Assembly: GCF_019278465.1 (NCBI RefSeq)
Contig: NZ_CP058983.1
Span: forward strand, 496,001-560,000
Direction: 5' to 3'
DNA: 64,000 nt
Source: Tenacibaculum sp. AHE14PA
GTDB lineage: Bacteria; Bacteroidota; Bacteroidia; Flavobacteriales; Flavobacteriaceae
Shown: piece after piece, positions 43,301 to 58,300 of the stretch
Layout of the letters: the number at the start of each line of letters is the position of its first letter
How positions within the stretch are numbered: the first letter of the stretch is position 1
Program-made: the position numbers and the translations under genes
Notes under the pieces: model-generated
The model's database searches: none
Seen by the model: the letters and a program-made list of their open reading frames with translations, nothing else
What the model was told of the DNA's origin: nothing

Positions 43301-46300
43301 GTAAAGTTAAACACACCACTGTCTTGCGTTATATCATCTGATGTATCTGCTGGGGTATTGTTATCATATACAAATATTGCTCTAACAAAATCACCCGTAC
43401 CACCTGCTCCTGTTGTATCAACAGATATGGTTGCATTGTTTGTAGTATTTGTTCCTACAGCACAATCAAAATCTGTTACGGTAACTGCTCCTGAAATATC
43501 AATAATTGGATTTTCATTTACAGTTTCAGTTACATCAAAAGTACAACCATTAGCACCTGTTGCGGTTATAATGTAAGTATCTGCTGGTAAACCTTCAAAT
43601 GTATTTGTTGTTGCATCAAAAGTACCAACGTTAGGTAAAATTGTATAAGTTAATGGCGAAATACCATTATCTATAGCTGTTACTCGTATCGCTCCGTTTG
43701 ATGCACCGTTACAAATATTATCTGTAATTACTGATGCTGTAAAACTTGGTAATGTAGCAGCTTCAATCTCAATTGTTCTTGTTACATCACAACTTGGATT
43801 TGCTCCAGTATCGGTTATTGTTACCGTATACGTTCCTACTACTGTTGGATTAAAAGTTAATGGACTTGTAAAAGCAGTTCCTGATCCAACTGTAGCACTT
43901 GGTCCTGTAATTTCATACGTATATGTTCCTGAACCTGATGCTACTTCTATTACAACTTCTGCTGCCGTTGGTGCATTACATGTTAAGTTCTTGGTTTCAT
44001 CTAAAGTGAAAATTAAATCTTCACTTATTATTACATCTATTGGGGCTTGTTGTGCACATCCGTTTGAATCGGTTACACTTACCGTATAAGTATCTGCAGT
44101 TAAATTATTAAACGTATGCGTAGTTGTTGCAATTACACCTGTGTTTGCAATTTCTGTTCCGCCACTGTTGGTTAATACATAGGTATAACTTCCCGTTCCG
44201 CCTGCTGCTGTTACTAAAATACTTCCATCTACATTCGTATCACAAGCATTATCTGTATCAACTGCTGTAAAACTTACTGCAATTGGATCGGCAACTTCTA
44301 CATTTACTGATGTTCCTTCACAATCGTTTACATCTCGTACTCGTATCGTATAATTTCCTGCTGCTAAACCTGTAAACACATTGTTTGTTCCGTTGGTTGC
44401 AAAATCATAACCTACTATTGCTACATTTGGTGTTAATGTTTCTTCTAACTGATATGTGTATCCGCCAAAACCATCTGCTCCGGTTGCTGTAATTGTTGCA
44501 TCGGCAATTCCTGTACAACTTACTCCTGGATTTACAACTCCTGTTACTGAAATTACTGCCGTAGGCTGATTGATTGTAAACTGATTCGTTGGCTCTGTAC
44601 AGAAAGGTGTATCAGTCATTGTAATTTCTACATAATATGTACCAGCTAATAAACCTGTAATAGTTTCGGTTGTTACTCCGCTTATTCCTGTTCCTGTAAT
44701 TGGAATTGCTAAAGAATTTCCTGAAGTATCTAAAACTTCATAGTCATAAACTCCTCCATAAGTTGTACTTGCATCAAAACTGATATCAATACTTCCGCCG
44801 TTATCTCCGAAACAGGTTGCTTGCGGATTGTTTGCGATTACCGTAAAGTCTGGTGCTGTACCTACTGTATATGTTTTTGTAAACACACAACCTGTTACTG
44901 GGTGTGTTGCTGTTATCGTATACGAACCTGTTGGTAAATCTGTAAAAGTTGCTGGGTCTGTTCCTGCCGCTACTGCTTGAACTGCTGGTAATGTATAACC
45001 TGCAGGTCCTGCTGTAATCTGGTAATCAACACCTGCAATATCAGTACTTGTTTTTACTTCAATATTTTCTCCGTCTTGACAATCAATATCTTTTACTGAA
45101 TCGATATCAATATCTGTAATAGGATCAAAAGCATTTATTACGGTTGATGTTGATACTGCTTCACAATTAGCACTATCTACAATACGTACATAATAACTAC
45201 CGCCCGCAACATCGCTTATTGAAAATTCATACGTTGTACCTGTTATAGTTAAGCTGTTTACTAAAACATCATCTGTTGTATTTGATAAGTTATCTACTGA
45301 ATTATTTCCACTAACATCATGATACAGTTCTACTGTTGAATATACAGTTGTTCCGCCTGAAACTCCTGATCCATCTAATGCATTAATGCTTAACGTAGCG
45401 TTGTTTACATCATTTGCTGTAGTACAACCAAACTGAACTGGCGTTGGTGCGTTTACTGTTAATAATGGGTTATCTTCTACTAAAATACCTGGTTCATCAG
45501 TTGAACAACCATTATCTCCTGTAACAGTTACCGTATAGGTTCCGGCTGGTACATTGATAAATGAGTTGCTTGCCGCATCCCAGCTAGCTAATCCCGCACC
45601 TAAAGCTGGTAAATCTGTTTTAACAATACTGTATGTTAATGGCGTTAACCCTGCAGTTACAGCAACTGCTATACTTCCGTTGGCTCCACCATTACATGTT
45701 GCATCTGTTACAGCTGTAGTGAATGCTGGTACTAATCCTTCTGCAATATCTATCGTTCTTGTTACCGAACAATTTGGGTTTGCTCCAGTATCAGTTATTG
45801 TTACCGTATACGTTCCTACTACTGTTGGATTAAAAGTTAATGGACTTGTAAAAGCAGTTCCTGATCCAACTGTAGCACTTGGTCCTGTAATTTCATACGT
45901 ATATGTTCCTGAACCTGATGCTACTTCTATTACAACTTCTGCTGCCATTGGTGCATTACATGTTAAGTTCTTGGTTTCATCTAAAGTGAAAATTAAATCT
46001 TCACTTATTATTACATCTATTGGGGCTTGTTGTGCACATCCGTTTGAATCGGTTACACTTACCGTATAAGTATCTGCAGTTAAATTATTAAACGTATGCG
46101 TAGTTGTTGCAATTACACCTGTGTTTGCAATTTCTGTTCCGCCACTGTTGGTTAATACATAGGTATAACTTCCCGTTCCGCCTGCTGCTGTTACTAAAAT
46201 ACTTCCATCTACATTCGTATCACAAGCATTATCTGTATCAACTGCTGTAAAACTTACTGCAATTGGATCGGCAACTTCTACATTTACTGATGTTCCTTCA

Positions 46301-49300
46301 CAATCGTTTACATCTCGTACTCGTATCGTATAATTTCCTGCTGCTAAACCTGTAAACACATTGTTTGTTCCGTTGGTTGCAAAATCATAACCTACTATTG
46401 CTACATTTGGTGTTAATGTTTCTTCTAACTGATATGTGTATCCGCCAAAACCATCTGCTCCGGTTGCTGTAATTGTTGCATCGGCAATTCCTGTACAACT
46501 TACTCCTGGATTTACAACTCCTGTTACTGAAATTACTGCCGTAGGCTGATTGATTGTAAACTGATTCGTTGGCTCTGTACAGAAAGGTGTATCAGTCATT
46601 GTAATTTCTACATAATATGTACCAGCTAATAAACCTGTAATAGTTTCGGTTGTTACTCCGCTTATTCCTGTTCCTGTAATTGGAATTGCTAAAGAATTTC
46701 CTGAAGTATCTAAAACTTCATAGTCATAAACTCCTCCATAAGTTGTACTTGCATCAAAACTGATATCAATACTTCCGCCGTTATCTCCGAAACAGGTTGC
46801 TTGCGGATTGTTTGCGATTACCGTAAAGTCTGGTGCTGTACCTACTGTATATGTTTTTGTAAACACACAACCTGTTACTGGGTGTGTTGCTGTTATCGTA
46901 TACGAACCTGTTGGTAAATCTGTAAAAGTTGCTGGGTCTGTTCCTGCCGCTACTGCTTGAACTGCTGGTAATGTATAACCTGCAGGTCCTGCTGTAATCT
47001 GGTAATCAACACCTGCAATATCAGTACTTGTTTTTACTTCAATATTTTCTCCGTCTTGACAATCAATATCTTTTACTGAATCGATATCAATATCTGTAAT
47101 AGGATCAAAAGCATTTATTACGGTTGATGTTGATACTGCTTCACAATTAGCACTATCTACAATACGTACATAATAACTACCGCCCGCAACATCGCTTATT
47201 GAAAATTCATACGTTGTACCTGTTATAGTTAAGCTGTTTACTAAAACATCATCTGTTGTATTTGATAAGTTATCTACTGAATTATTTCCACTAACATCAT
47301 GATACAGTTCTACTGTTGAATATACAGTTGTTCCGCCTGAAACTCCTGATCCATCTAATGCATTAATGCTTAACGTAGCGTTGTTTACATCATTTGCTGT
47401 AGTACAACCAAACTGAACTGGCGTTGGTGCGTTTACTGTTAATAATGGGTTATCTTCTACTAAAATACCTGGTTCATCAGTTGAACAACCATTATCTCCT
47501 GTAACAGTTACCGTATAGGTTCCGGCTGGTACATTGATAAATGAGTTGCTTGCCGCATCCCAGCTAGCTAATCCCGCACCTAAAGCTGGTAAATCTGTTT
47601 TAACAATACTGTATGTTAATGGCGTTAACCCTGCAGTTACAGCAACTGCTATACTTCCGTTGGCTCCACCATTACATGTTGCATCTGTTACAGCTGTAGT
47701 GAATGCTGGTACTAATCCTTCTGCAATATCTATCGTTCTTGTTACCGAACAATTTGGGTTTGCTCCAGTATCAGTTATTGTTACCGTATACGTTCCTACT
47801 ACTGTTGGATTAAAAGTTAATGGACTTGTAAAAGCAGTTCCTGATCCAACTGTAGCACTTGGTCCTGTAATTTCATACGTATATGTTCCTGAACCTGATG
47901 CTACTTCTATTACAACTTCTGCTGCCATTGGTGCATTACATGTTAAGTTCTTGGTTTCATCTAAAGTGAAAATTAAATCTTCACTTATTATTACATCTAT
48001 TGGGGCTTGTTGTGCACATCCGTTTGAATCGGTTACACTTACCGTATAAGTATCTGCAGTTAAATTATTAAACGTATGCGTAGTTGTTGCAATTACACCT
48101 GTGTTTGCAATTTCTGTTCCGCCACTGTTGGTTAATACATAGGTATAACTTCCCGTTCCGCCTGCTGCTGTTACTAAAATACTTCCATCTACATTCGTAT
48201 CACAAGCATTATCTGTATCAACTGCTGTAAAACTTACTGCAATTGGATCGGCAACTTCTACATTTACTGATGTTCCTTCACAATCGTTTACATCTCGTAC
48301 TCGTATCGTATAATTTCCTGCTGCTAAACCTGTAAACACATTGTTTGTTCCGTTGGTTGCAAAATCATAACCTACTATTGCTACATTTGGTGTTAATGTT
48401 TCTTCTAACTGATATGTGTATCCGCCAAAACCATCTGCTCCGGTTGCTGTAATTGTTGCATCGGCAATTCCTGTACAACTTACTCCTGGATTTACAACTC
48501 CTGTTACTGAAATTACTGCCGTAGGCTGATTGATTGTAAACTGATTCGTTGGCTCTGTACAGAAAGGTGTATCAGTCATTGTAATTTCTACATAATATGT
48601 ACCAGCTAATAAACCTGTAATAGTTTCGGTTGTTACTCCGCTTATTCCTGTTCCTGTAATTGGAATTGCTAAAGAATTTCCTGAAGTATCTAAAACTTCA
48701 TAGTCATAAACTCCTCCATAAGTTGTACTTGCATCAAAACTGATATCAATACTTCCGCCGTTATCTCCGAAACAGGTTGCTTGCGGATTGTTTGCGATTA
48801 CCGTAAAGTCTGGTGCTGTACCTACTGTATATGTTTTTGTAAACACACAACCTGTTACTGGGTGTGTTGCTGTTATCGTATACGAACCTGTTGGTAAATC
48901 TGTAAAAGTTGCTGGGTCTGTTCCTGCCGCTACTGCTTGAACTGCTGGTAATGTATAACCTGCAGGTCCTGCTGTAATCTGGTAATCAACACCTGCAATA
49001 TCAGTACTTGTTTTTACTTCAATATTTTCTCCGTCTTGACAATCAATATCTTTTACTGAATCGATATCAATATCTGTAATAGGATCAAAAGCATTTATTA
49101 CGGTTGATGTTGATACTGCTTCACAATTAGCACTATCTACAATACGTACATAATAACTACCGCCCGCAACATCGCTTATTGAAAATTCATACGTTGTACC
49201 TGTTATAGTTAAGCTGTTTACTAAAACATCATCTGTTGTATTTGATAAGTTATCTACTGAATTATTTCCACTAACATCATGATACAGTTCTACTGTTGAA

Positions 49301-52300
49301 TATACAGTTGTTCCGCCTGAAACTCCTGATCCATCTAATGCATTAATGCTTAACGTAGCGTTGTTTACATCATTTGCTGTAGTACAACCAAACTGAACTG
49401 GCGTTGGTGCGTTTACTGTTAATAATGGGTTATCTTCTACTAAAATACCTGGTTCATCAGTTGAACAACCATTATCTCCTGTAACAGTTACCGTATAGGT
49501 TCCGGCTGGTACATTGATAAATGAGTTGCTTGCCGCATCCCAGCTAGCTAATCCCGCACCTAAAGCTGGTAAATCTGTTTTAACAATACTGTATGTTAAT
49601 GGCGTTAACCCTGCAGTTACAGCAACTGCTATACTTCCGTTGGCTCCACCATTACATGTTGCATCTGTTACAGCTGTAGTGAATGCTGGTACTACGGCTG
49701 GTGCAACTGTAAATACTTTTGTATTGGTACAACCTTCTACAGTATCTGTAATTGTTATGGTGTATTCATCTGCAATTGCAGTGCTAAATACAAATGGTGT
49801 AGCTGGTAAAGCTGTACCTGCTGGAACAACATTTCCACTTACAGCACCATTTATTTCATAGGTATAAGATCCACTACCTGTTATATTATCTATTTCGTAG
49901 GTTGCTGCTTCATTAGCTGGTGTAACTGTATCACACGTTAAGTTTTTAGTTAAGTTAACTTCGTATTCTAAATCTGGTTGAATATCTGCATTTGTATCAA
50001 CCGTACATCCGTTAGCATCTCTTACTGTAATTACATGGTTTCCTGGTGTTAAGTTTTGTGCAATAAATTCTGCATAACCTGAACCACCATCTAAAGCAAT
50101 TGCGCTGCTAAATGTTCCGCCATCTACAGAGAATTGATAAGGCCCTGTACCACTATTTACTCTTACTGTAATTGTTTTGTTAGCGTCACAGCTATTAGGC
50201 TCGGTATATATAATTACTGGTGGTTGACTTACTGTTAAATCTACCGGACCAACTGTTGTTGCACAACTATTACCATTACTATCTGTAATTGTTACAGTAA
50301 TATTTGTAACATCTAAAGTTGTATCTGTTACATCTGCGTACCCAAACTCAATAGTGTTTCCTACTACAGTTGCATTTGCGATGGTAAAATTATTGGCTGT
50401 TGCAACTGTATATGTATAAGGAGCTGTTCCTCCTGTAACATTATCAAGCCTTACAACTCCGTTTGTACTACAAGTTATATTACTTACTACTGATAAATCT
50501 GCAGATATTTGTGTTCCTGGGTTTATGGTTGCATCTTGACTTCCAAAATCACAAGTTCCAGTATTATTCGTTAATATAATATAATATACACCTTCTGAAA
50601 GGCCTGTTACAGTAATGTCAGCAAAGCCTGTTTGAGGTTGATTAGTGTATGCTGCAGAAACTGTTGAGCCCACATTCGTTATAGGGTCTCTTTCATATAA
50701 AGTCCATGTAAAATTATTAGATAAATCTAAACTTGTGTTATCTATTGTAAACGTTATTTCTCCAGCGTCTAGACCAAAACAAGATTGACTATTTACCACA
50801 CTAGTAATTGGTACTGTTGGGTTGTAATCTACATAAAGATCTTCATTATTTCTCTCAATACAATCATCAGCAGGATCTGCTGTACCTTTTGTATCTCTTA
50901 CAAAAAACTCATAACTTAAACCTGGTGTTAAGCCCGTAAATGTATAAGTTCTATCAGCCTCTCCCATAGTACCATTATTAAGTGCATCCGGTCCTACCCA
51001 ACCTGATGGTGAATTTATAGCAAACTCAAAAACACTTGTAGAACCTCCACCTAATGCTTCAACTGTTACAGAAAAACCAACTGCACAATTTCCTGGGTTA
51101 GCAACAGGGTCAACTATTAAACCACTTACATTAAATGCTACCTCAAACCTACCGTTAGCTACAAAACAAAGTTGATTGCCTGAACCATCAATAGTTCTTA
51201 AAGTTGGAAAAATAACATCTCCTGAGTTTAAGTTTCTTACTTCACCTCCTGTTGAAGTAAAATCAATCCATGTAGCTCCGTTATCTATACTATATTGTAA
51301 GGTATTTGGCAAATAATCAGTAGGATCTATATTAATAAAATCAAACCCAGTATTAGCAGGATCGACAACACAAGTTGCTGGTAATACGTCTTGAATATCC
51401 ATTACAATAGCTGGCGGATCTACCAATTCAATTGCTGGTGTTATAGTATCTGTACATCCTAAGGCATCTGTAATTTCAACCGTATATGTTTCGGCTGGTA
51501 AATTATTAAAACTAAAATTGCTTCCTGAAAAGTTAGAAATAGTTTCTACTAAAACAGCTGCGCTATTTGTAATGGTAATTGTATATGGCGCTTGTCCTGT
51601 ATTGGCTGTTATAACACCATCTATACTACCTAAATCTCCGTTACATGTTGGTTGGTTTGGAGTAGCTGTAATTGCTACTGGTGTTATAGCATTTACAATA
51701 ACATCTTGTATTATATATTCACAACCGGCATCGTCTTGCACATACACATCGTATGTACCTGCAGCTCCTGCCGCAATTACAATAGGGTTTGTTGCTGAAA
51801 ATGCTCCTGCAGCATTACCATCTGGCACTGCTGAGAACACATACGTACCAGAACCACCTGTTGGGTTTAAAAGTATTTGTCCGTCTACACAACTTATATC
51901 TGTTGGTATTGCAGAGGCAACTAAAGCATCATTTATAGTAACGTTAGCAGTTTCTGTACAACCAGCAATATCTCTAATAGTTACCGTGTAGGCAATACTA
52001 GATAAACCTGTAATACTAAATGTTGTAGCATTGGCTGGTGCAAATGGCGTAAAGTTAGTACCGTCTAAACTGTATTCGTAAGTTCCGTTACCATTAGTAA
52101 CATCTAAATCTATAATTCCGTTAGCCCCATCGTAACATTGTGGAGTTGCCGTAAATACAATTGTTTGCCTTGGTAATACTGTGACCATAACAGATGTTGA
52201 ACGACAGCTTTCTGCGTCGATTGCAACTACCCAGTAATCTCCTGCGGTATCAATATCTGTAAATGGTGCGCCTGTTTGAGTTAAAACTCCTGGTGCGCCT

Positions 52301-55300
52301 GCATTATCATCAAACAATTCGTAGGTATAAGGGCCTCCATTTCCACCTGACGTTGTTGGTGTTATGGTAATTGTTGCTCCGTCTAATGTAGGATCAGCAT
52401 CACACGTAATTTGTTTGGTTACTGTTGCTGCTACATTTATTACTGATGGATCTGATAAAGTTACCGGTGCTAATGTAATATTACAATCTGTAGTTGCTCC
52501 TGTTGGTCTTACTACAATATTGTATGTGACATCTTCTAAATTTGGAATTGTAAATGGATTTGTTGCTGCTGGATTCCAAGTTGTTCCTCCATTTAATGAA
52601 TATTCAAAATCTGCTGGTAACGTTGTTGGTGCAGGGAAATAAGCCGTAACTTCTATGGTTCCGTTAGTATCACCAATACAAACAGGATTCGTTTGAGCTG
52701 TTACTGATGCCCTAAACTCTTGATTGTCTAAAACATCTATATTAGTCGCATCTATTTCACAATCGCTTCCGTAATCTACAGTTACTGTATAATTACCAAC
52801 TGGTACATTTGTAAAAATGTTTGCATTTGCTCCATTTTGTACAACTGGGGTTCCTGTATTTAGTGTGTATGTATATGAAGCATCAAAAGGACTTATTGTT
52901 ATTACTCCTGTACCGTCGCAATTATAAGTTACCGCACTTGTTAAGGTTGGTGCTGTTGGTAATGGCGCAATGATAATATTTGGCGTTACTGTAAAACTAC
53001 AGCTATTTGCATCTGTTATTGTTACCGTATATGTTCCGTCCGTTAAGTCTTCAAATATATGATCAAAAGTTACCGTGTCTGTTGTAAATGTTGTAGCAGT
53101 AGTTCCATCACTTAATGTATAGGTATATGGTGCTGTTCCTCCTGTTACATTTTCTACTGTAATTTCTCCTAATTGAGCACACGTATAATCTTGCGATTGC
53201 GCTGCTGTCCCTGACAATGCATTTGGTGCAGCAATTGTAATTTCTGCTGTATCTGAACATCCATTGGCATCGGTAGTTAAAATATCATACGTTCCATCAG
53301 CTAAAGCACTAAAAGAAATGCTAACATCTGATGATGGACCTGATGTTTGTACTGTACCTGGTGCTCCTTGTAATGTTATAGTGGTTGTGTAATCTGCTGT
53401 TCCATCAGTTATAGCAATACTAACCGAACCTGTGTCTCCACTACAATCTGGTTGTGTTTCGGTAGCTACTATCGTAGGATCTGCTATTCTTGTAATGGTT
53501 ACATCTTCTGTGTACTCACAAAATCCTACTGCTCCGTTTTGATCTCTTACACTTACTGTATAAGTACCTGCGGCAACATCAATTGGACTTGTAGTACTTG
53601 TTATTACTGCACCTGCTGTTGGAGCAATTGGTGTTACTACATATTGGTAATTACCATCTCCTCCTGTTGGTGTAATTGATATTTGACCTAAAGCGTTACA
53701 ATGCTCGTTGGTAGTTGCAATAGTAGCATCTATTTGCGGATTAATTACTGTGCCTGCTACTGTTGCAGTACATTCAAAACCATCTGTTACAGTTACGTCA
53801 TACGTACCGTCAGTTAAATCTGTAAATATGTTTGATGTTTGTGTGGTCGTTCCGCCATCTAAACTATATAAATAATTTCCGTTACCCGTAAGGATATTAA
53901 CTGTTAACGTACCATTATTACTAGTCGAATTATAACAAACTTCTGGTGTAACAGTAAATGTTACAAGTATTGCATCTGGTACATTTACTTGAAATGGTGT
54001 TGAACGACAGCTTTCTGCGTCGATTGCTACTACCCAGTAATCTCCTGCGGTATCAATATCTGTAAATGGTGCGCCTGTTTGAGTTAAAACTCCTGGTGCG
54101 CCTGCATTATCATCAAACAATTCGTAGGTATAAGGGCCTCCATTTCCACCTGATGTTGTTGGTGTTATGGTAATTGTTGCTCCGTCTAATGTAGGATCAG
54201 CATCACACGTAATTTGTTTGGTTACTGTTGCTGCTACATTTATTACTGATGGATCTGATAAAGTTACCGGTGCCAATGTAATATTACACGCTGCTGGTGA
54301 ACTATTATCTGGTCGTACCGATATATTATGGGTTCCTTCTGCTAAATTTGGAATTGTAAATGGATTTGTTGCTGCTGGATTCCAATTTGTTCCTCCATCT
54401 AATGAATACTCAAAATCTGCTGGTAACGTTGTTGGTGCAGGGAAATAAGCCGTAACTTCTATGGTTCCGTTAGTATCTCCAATACAAACAGGATTCGTTT
54501 GAGCTGTTACTGATGCCCTAAATTCTTGATTATCTAAAACATCTATATTAGTCGCATCTATTTCACAATCGCTTCCGTAATCTACAGTTACTGTATAATT
54601 ACCAACTGGTACATTTGTAAAAATGTTTGCATTTGCTCCATTTTGTACAACTGGGGTTCCTGTATTTAGTGTGTATGTATATGAAGCATCAAAAGGACTT
54701 ATTGTTATTACTCCTGTACCGTCGCAATTATAAGTTACCGCACTTGTTAAGGTTGGTGCTGTTGGTAATGGTGCTATTATTATATCTGGCGTTACCGTAA
54801 AACTACACGTATTTACATCTGTTATTGTTACGGTATAAGTTCCGTCCGTTAAATCTGTAAATGTATAAGTGTCATTTGTAGTTGTAAATGCTGTAGAAGT
54901 AGTTCCATCACTTAATGTATACGTATATGGTGCTGTTCCTCCTGTTACATTTTCTACAGTGATTTCTCCTAATTGAGTACACGTATAAATTTGTGATTCT
55001 ATTGAATCTCCTGATAATGGATTTGGTGCAGCAATTGTAATTTGTGCTGTATCTGAACATCCATTGGCATCGGTAGTTACAATATCATAGGTTCCGTCAG
55101 CTAAACCATTAAAAGAAACGCTAACATCTGATGATGGACCTGATGTTTGTACTGTACCTGGTGCTCCTTGTAATGTTATGGTGGTTGTATAATCTGCTGT
55201 TCCGTTACTAATAGCAATACTTACCGAGCCTGTATCCCCACTACAATCTGGTTGTGTTTCAGTAGCTACTATCGTAGGATCTGCTATTCTGGTAATGGTT

Positions 55301-58300
55301 ATTTCTTGCGTAAATTCACAACTTGGTGTTCCTGTTCCGTTTTGATCACGTACATAAAGATCCCAAGTACCTGCTGTAATTGTGGTTGGTGCTGTTGTAT
55401 TAAAATCTCCTGAACCTGGTGTTGTTCCGCTTGTTACTAACGCATATACATAATTTCCATCTCCTCCACTTGGAGTAATATTTATTGTTCCGTCATTACA
55501 CGTTTCATTCGTAGTTACTACTGTAGCTGTTAATTGAGGATTAATTACGGTTCCTGTTACTGTTGCCGCACAATTAAAACCATCTGTTACAGTTACATCG
55601 TACGTACCGTCTGTTAAATCAGTAAATATGTTTGATGTTTGCGTAGTTGTTCCTCCATCTAAACTATATAAATAGTTACCGTTTCCTGTTAGAATAGTAA
55701 CTGTTAGCGTACCGTTATTGCTAGTCGCATTATAACAAACTTCTGGCGCTACAGTAAATGTTACAAGTATTGCATCTGGAACATTTACTAAAACAGGTGT
55801 TGATGTACAACCCTCTGCATCTATGGCTATTACCCAGTAATCTCCTGCGGTATCAATATCTGTAAAAGGTGCGCTTGTTTGAACTGAAGTTCCTGGTACT
55901 CCTGCGTTATCATCAAACAATTCGTAGGTATAAGGGCCTCCGTTTCCACCTGATGTCACTCCATCTATACTTATTGTTGCTCCATCTAATGTAGGATCAG
56001 CATCACACGTAATTAGTTTCGTTACTGTTGCTGCTACATTTATTACTGATGGATCTGATAAAGTTACCGGTGCCAATGTAATATTACAATCTGTAGTTGC
56101 TCCTGATGGTCTTACTAGAATATTGTATGTGTCATCTTCTAAGTTTGGAATTATAAACGGATTTGTTGCTGCTGGATTCCAATTTGTTCCTCCATCTAAT
56201 GAATACTCAAAGCTTGTTGGTGCTACTGATGGAAATGCTGCTGTTATTTCAATACTTCCGTTAGTATCATCAATACAAACAGGATTCGATTGGTCGGTTA
56301 CTTGTGCTGTAAATTCTTGATCTGCTAATACATCAATATTTGTAGCGTCTATTGTACAATCGCTTCCGTAAGCTACACTTACTGTGTAATTACCCGCTGG
56401 CACATTTGTAAAAATATTTGCATTTGCTCCATTTTGTACAACTGGTGTTCCTGTATTTAATGTGTATGTATAAGAAGCATCAAAAGGACTTATTGTTATT
56501 GTTCCTGTTCCGTCACAATTATAAGTTACCGCGCTTGTTAAGGTTGGTGCTGTTGGTAATGGTGATATTGTTATTGGAGCTAAAGCTAAAGAACAACTAT
56601 TTGCATCTGTTATTGTTATCGTATATGTTCCGTCCGTTAAATCTTCAAATGTATAATCAAAAGTTACCGTGTCTGTTGTAAATGCTGTAGAAGTGGTTCC
56701 GTCACTTAATGTATAGGTATATGGTGCTGTTCCTCCTGTTACATTTTCTACCGTGATTTCTCCTAATTGAGCACACGTATAATCTTGCGATTGCGCTGCT
56801 GTCCCTGATAATGGATTTGGTGCAGCAATTGTTATTTCTGCTGTATCTGAACATCCATTAGCATCCGTGGTTACAATATCATAGGTTCCGTCAGCTAAAG
56901 CATTAAAAGAAATGCTAACATCTGATGATGGACCTGATGTTTGTACTGTACCTGGTGCTCCTTGTAATGTTATGGTGGTTGTATAATCTGCTGTTCCGTT
57001 ACTAATAGCAATACTTACCGAGCCTGTATCCCCACTACAATCTGGTTGTGTTTCAGTAGCTACTATCGTAGGATCTGCTATTCTGGTAATGGTTATATCT
57101 TCTGTGTATTCACAAAATCCTACTGCTCCGTTTTGATCTCTTACACTTACAGTATAAGAACCCGCGGCAACATCAATTGGACTTGTTGTACTTGTTATTA
57201 CTGAACCTACTGTTGGAGCAATTGGTGTTACTACATATTGGTAATTACCATCTCCTCCTGTTGGTGTAATTGCTATTTGACCTAAAGCGTTACACGTTTG
57301 GTTTGTTGTTGCAACGGTAGCATCTATTGGTGCGTTTATTGTTGCAGCTATTGGTGGTATTGTACATCCTAATCCGTCTTGAACGGTTACATTATAAGTA
57401 CCTTCTGTTAAATTAGAAAATACATATTGATTTGGTGTGGTTACATCTGGAGTTTCCCACGTTGCACCATTATCTATACTAAATAAATAATCATCGTTTC
57501 CTCCTGTTACATTTACGGTTAAAGTACCATTATTACCATTGTAACAAGTTTCTGGAGTTACGGTAAATTCTACTGCGTCTGGTTCTTGTATTGACACATT
57601 TACTGGTACACAATTGTTTCTTAGAATAGTAATTTTAACGTCATCTATAAAATTACCTACACTTAAACTACCTGTTGCTGTAGAAAAAGCATCAAAAGCA
57701 ATAACTGTGGTTGATTGTCCTACAGGTACAGTATATGTTCCACTGTAATCTCCCCAAGCTGAATTACCGTCTGTCATTGTTTCCACAATACCTGCTGTTG
57801 CTAAATCATCTCCTATTTTAACAGTAGCAACATCTACCCCCGATCTTCCTCTATGAGAAACAGACCAATTTATTTCATCGCCTGGTTGCGTACAATATTC
57901 TTGAAACAACGAACCTGGATTTCGTGAGTTTAATTCGGCAAAAGCAACCCCCTCTTTAGCAGGCACTCCTTGAAAATTATTATACCATATTTCTATTGTA
58001 TTTGAAGGATCTGTAGTATCCCAACCAGGTACATCATCTTCATCTCGTTGGTTAAAACCTCTTGTTGCTCTTGTTGGTTGCTCGAAACTACCATTTTCGA
58101 ATAAATTTGAAGTACAACCACATTCGTTACAGTTTCTACTATCACGAATCATTACTATGTAGTCTGTTACTCTTCCTGGTACGTCATTAAATATATTAGA
58201 TGATTGCCATGTAGCACCATCATCTATACTAAATTCATAAGGTGGTACCCCACCCGAAGCTGTTGCTATAATGGTTCCTGTTGGTGGGCCTGAACATGTT

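Noticed and set aside
45554..49861. Long plus-strand frames of 115-171 codons repeated every 1,980 bp
   Set aside because: They are antisense shadows of the identical repeats in the adhesin gene; their codon use and low-complexity content do not look like a gene, and they recur only because the sense repeats recur.
52364..54448. Plus-strand frames starting MVIVAPSNVGSAS in two copies
   Set aside because: Also antisense to the adhesin block B; same sequence in two copies because of the 1,803-bp duplication.
43799..57590. Possible CRISPR or satellite array
   Set aside because: Units are 1.8-2 kb, coding and in frame; there are no short repeats with unique spacers.
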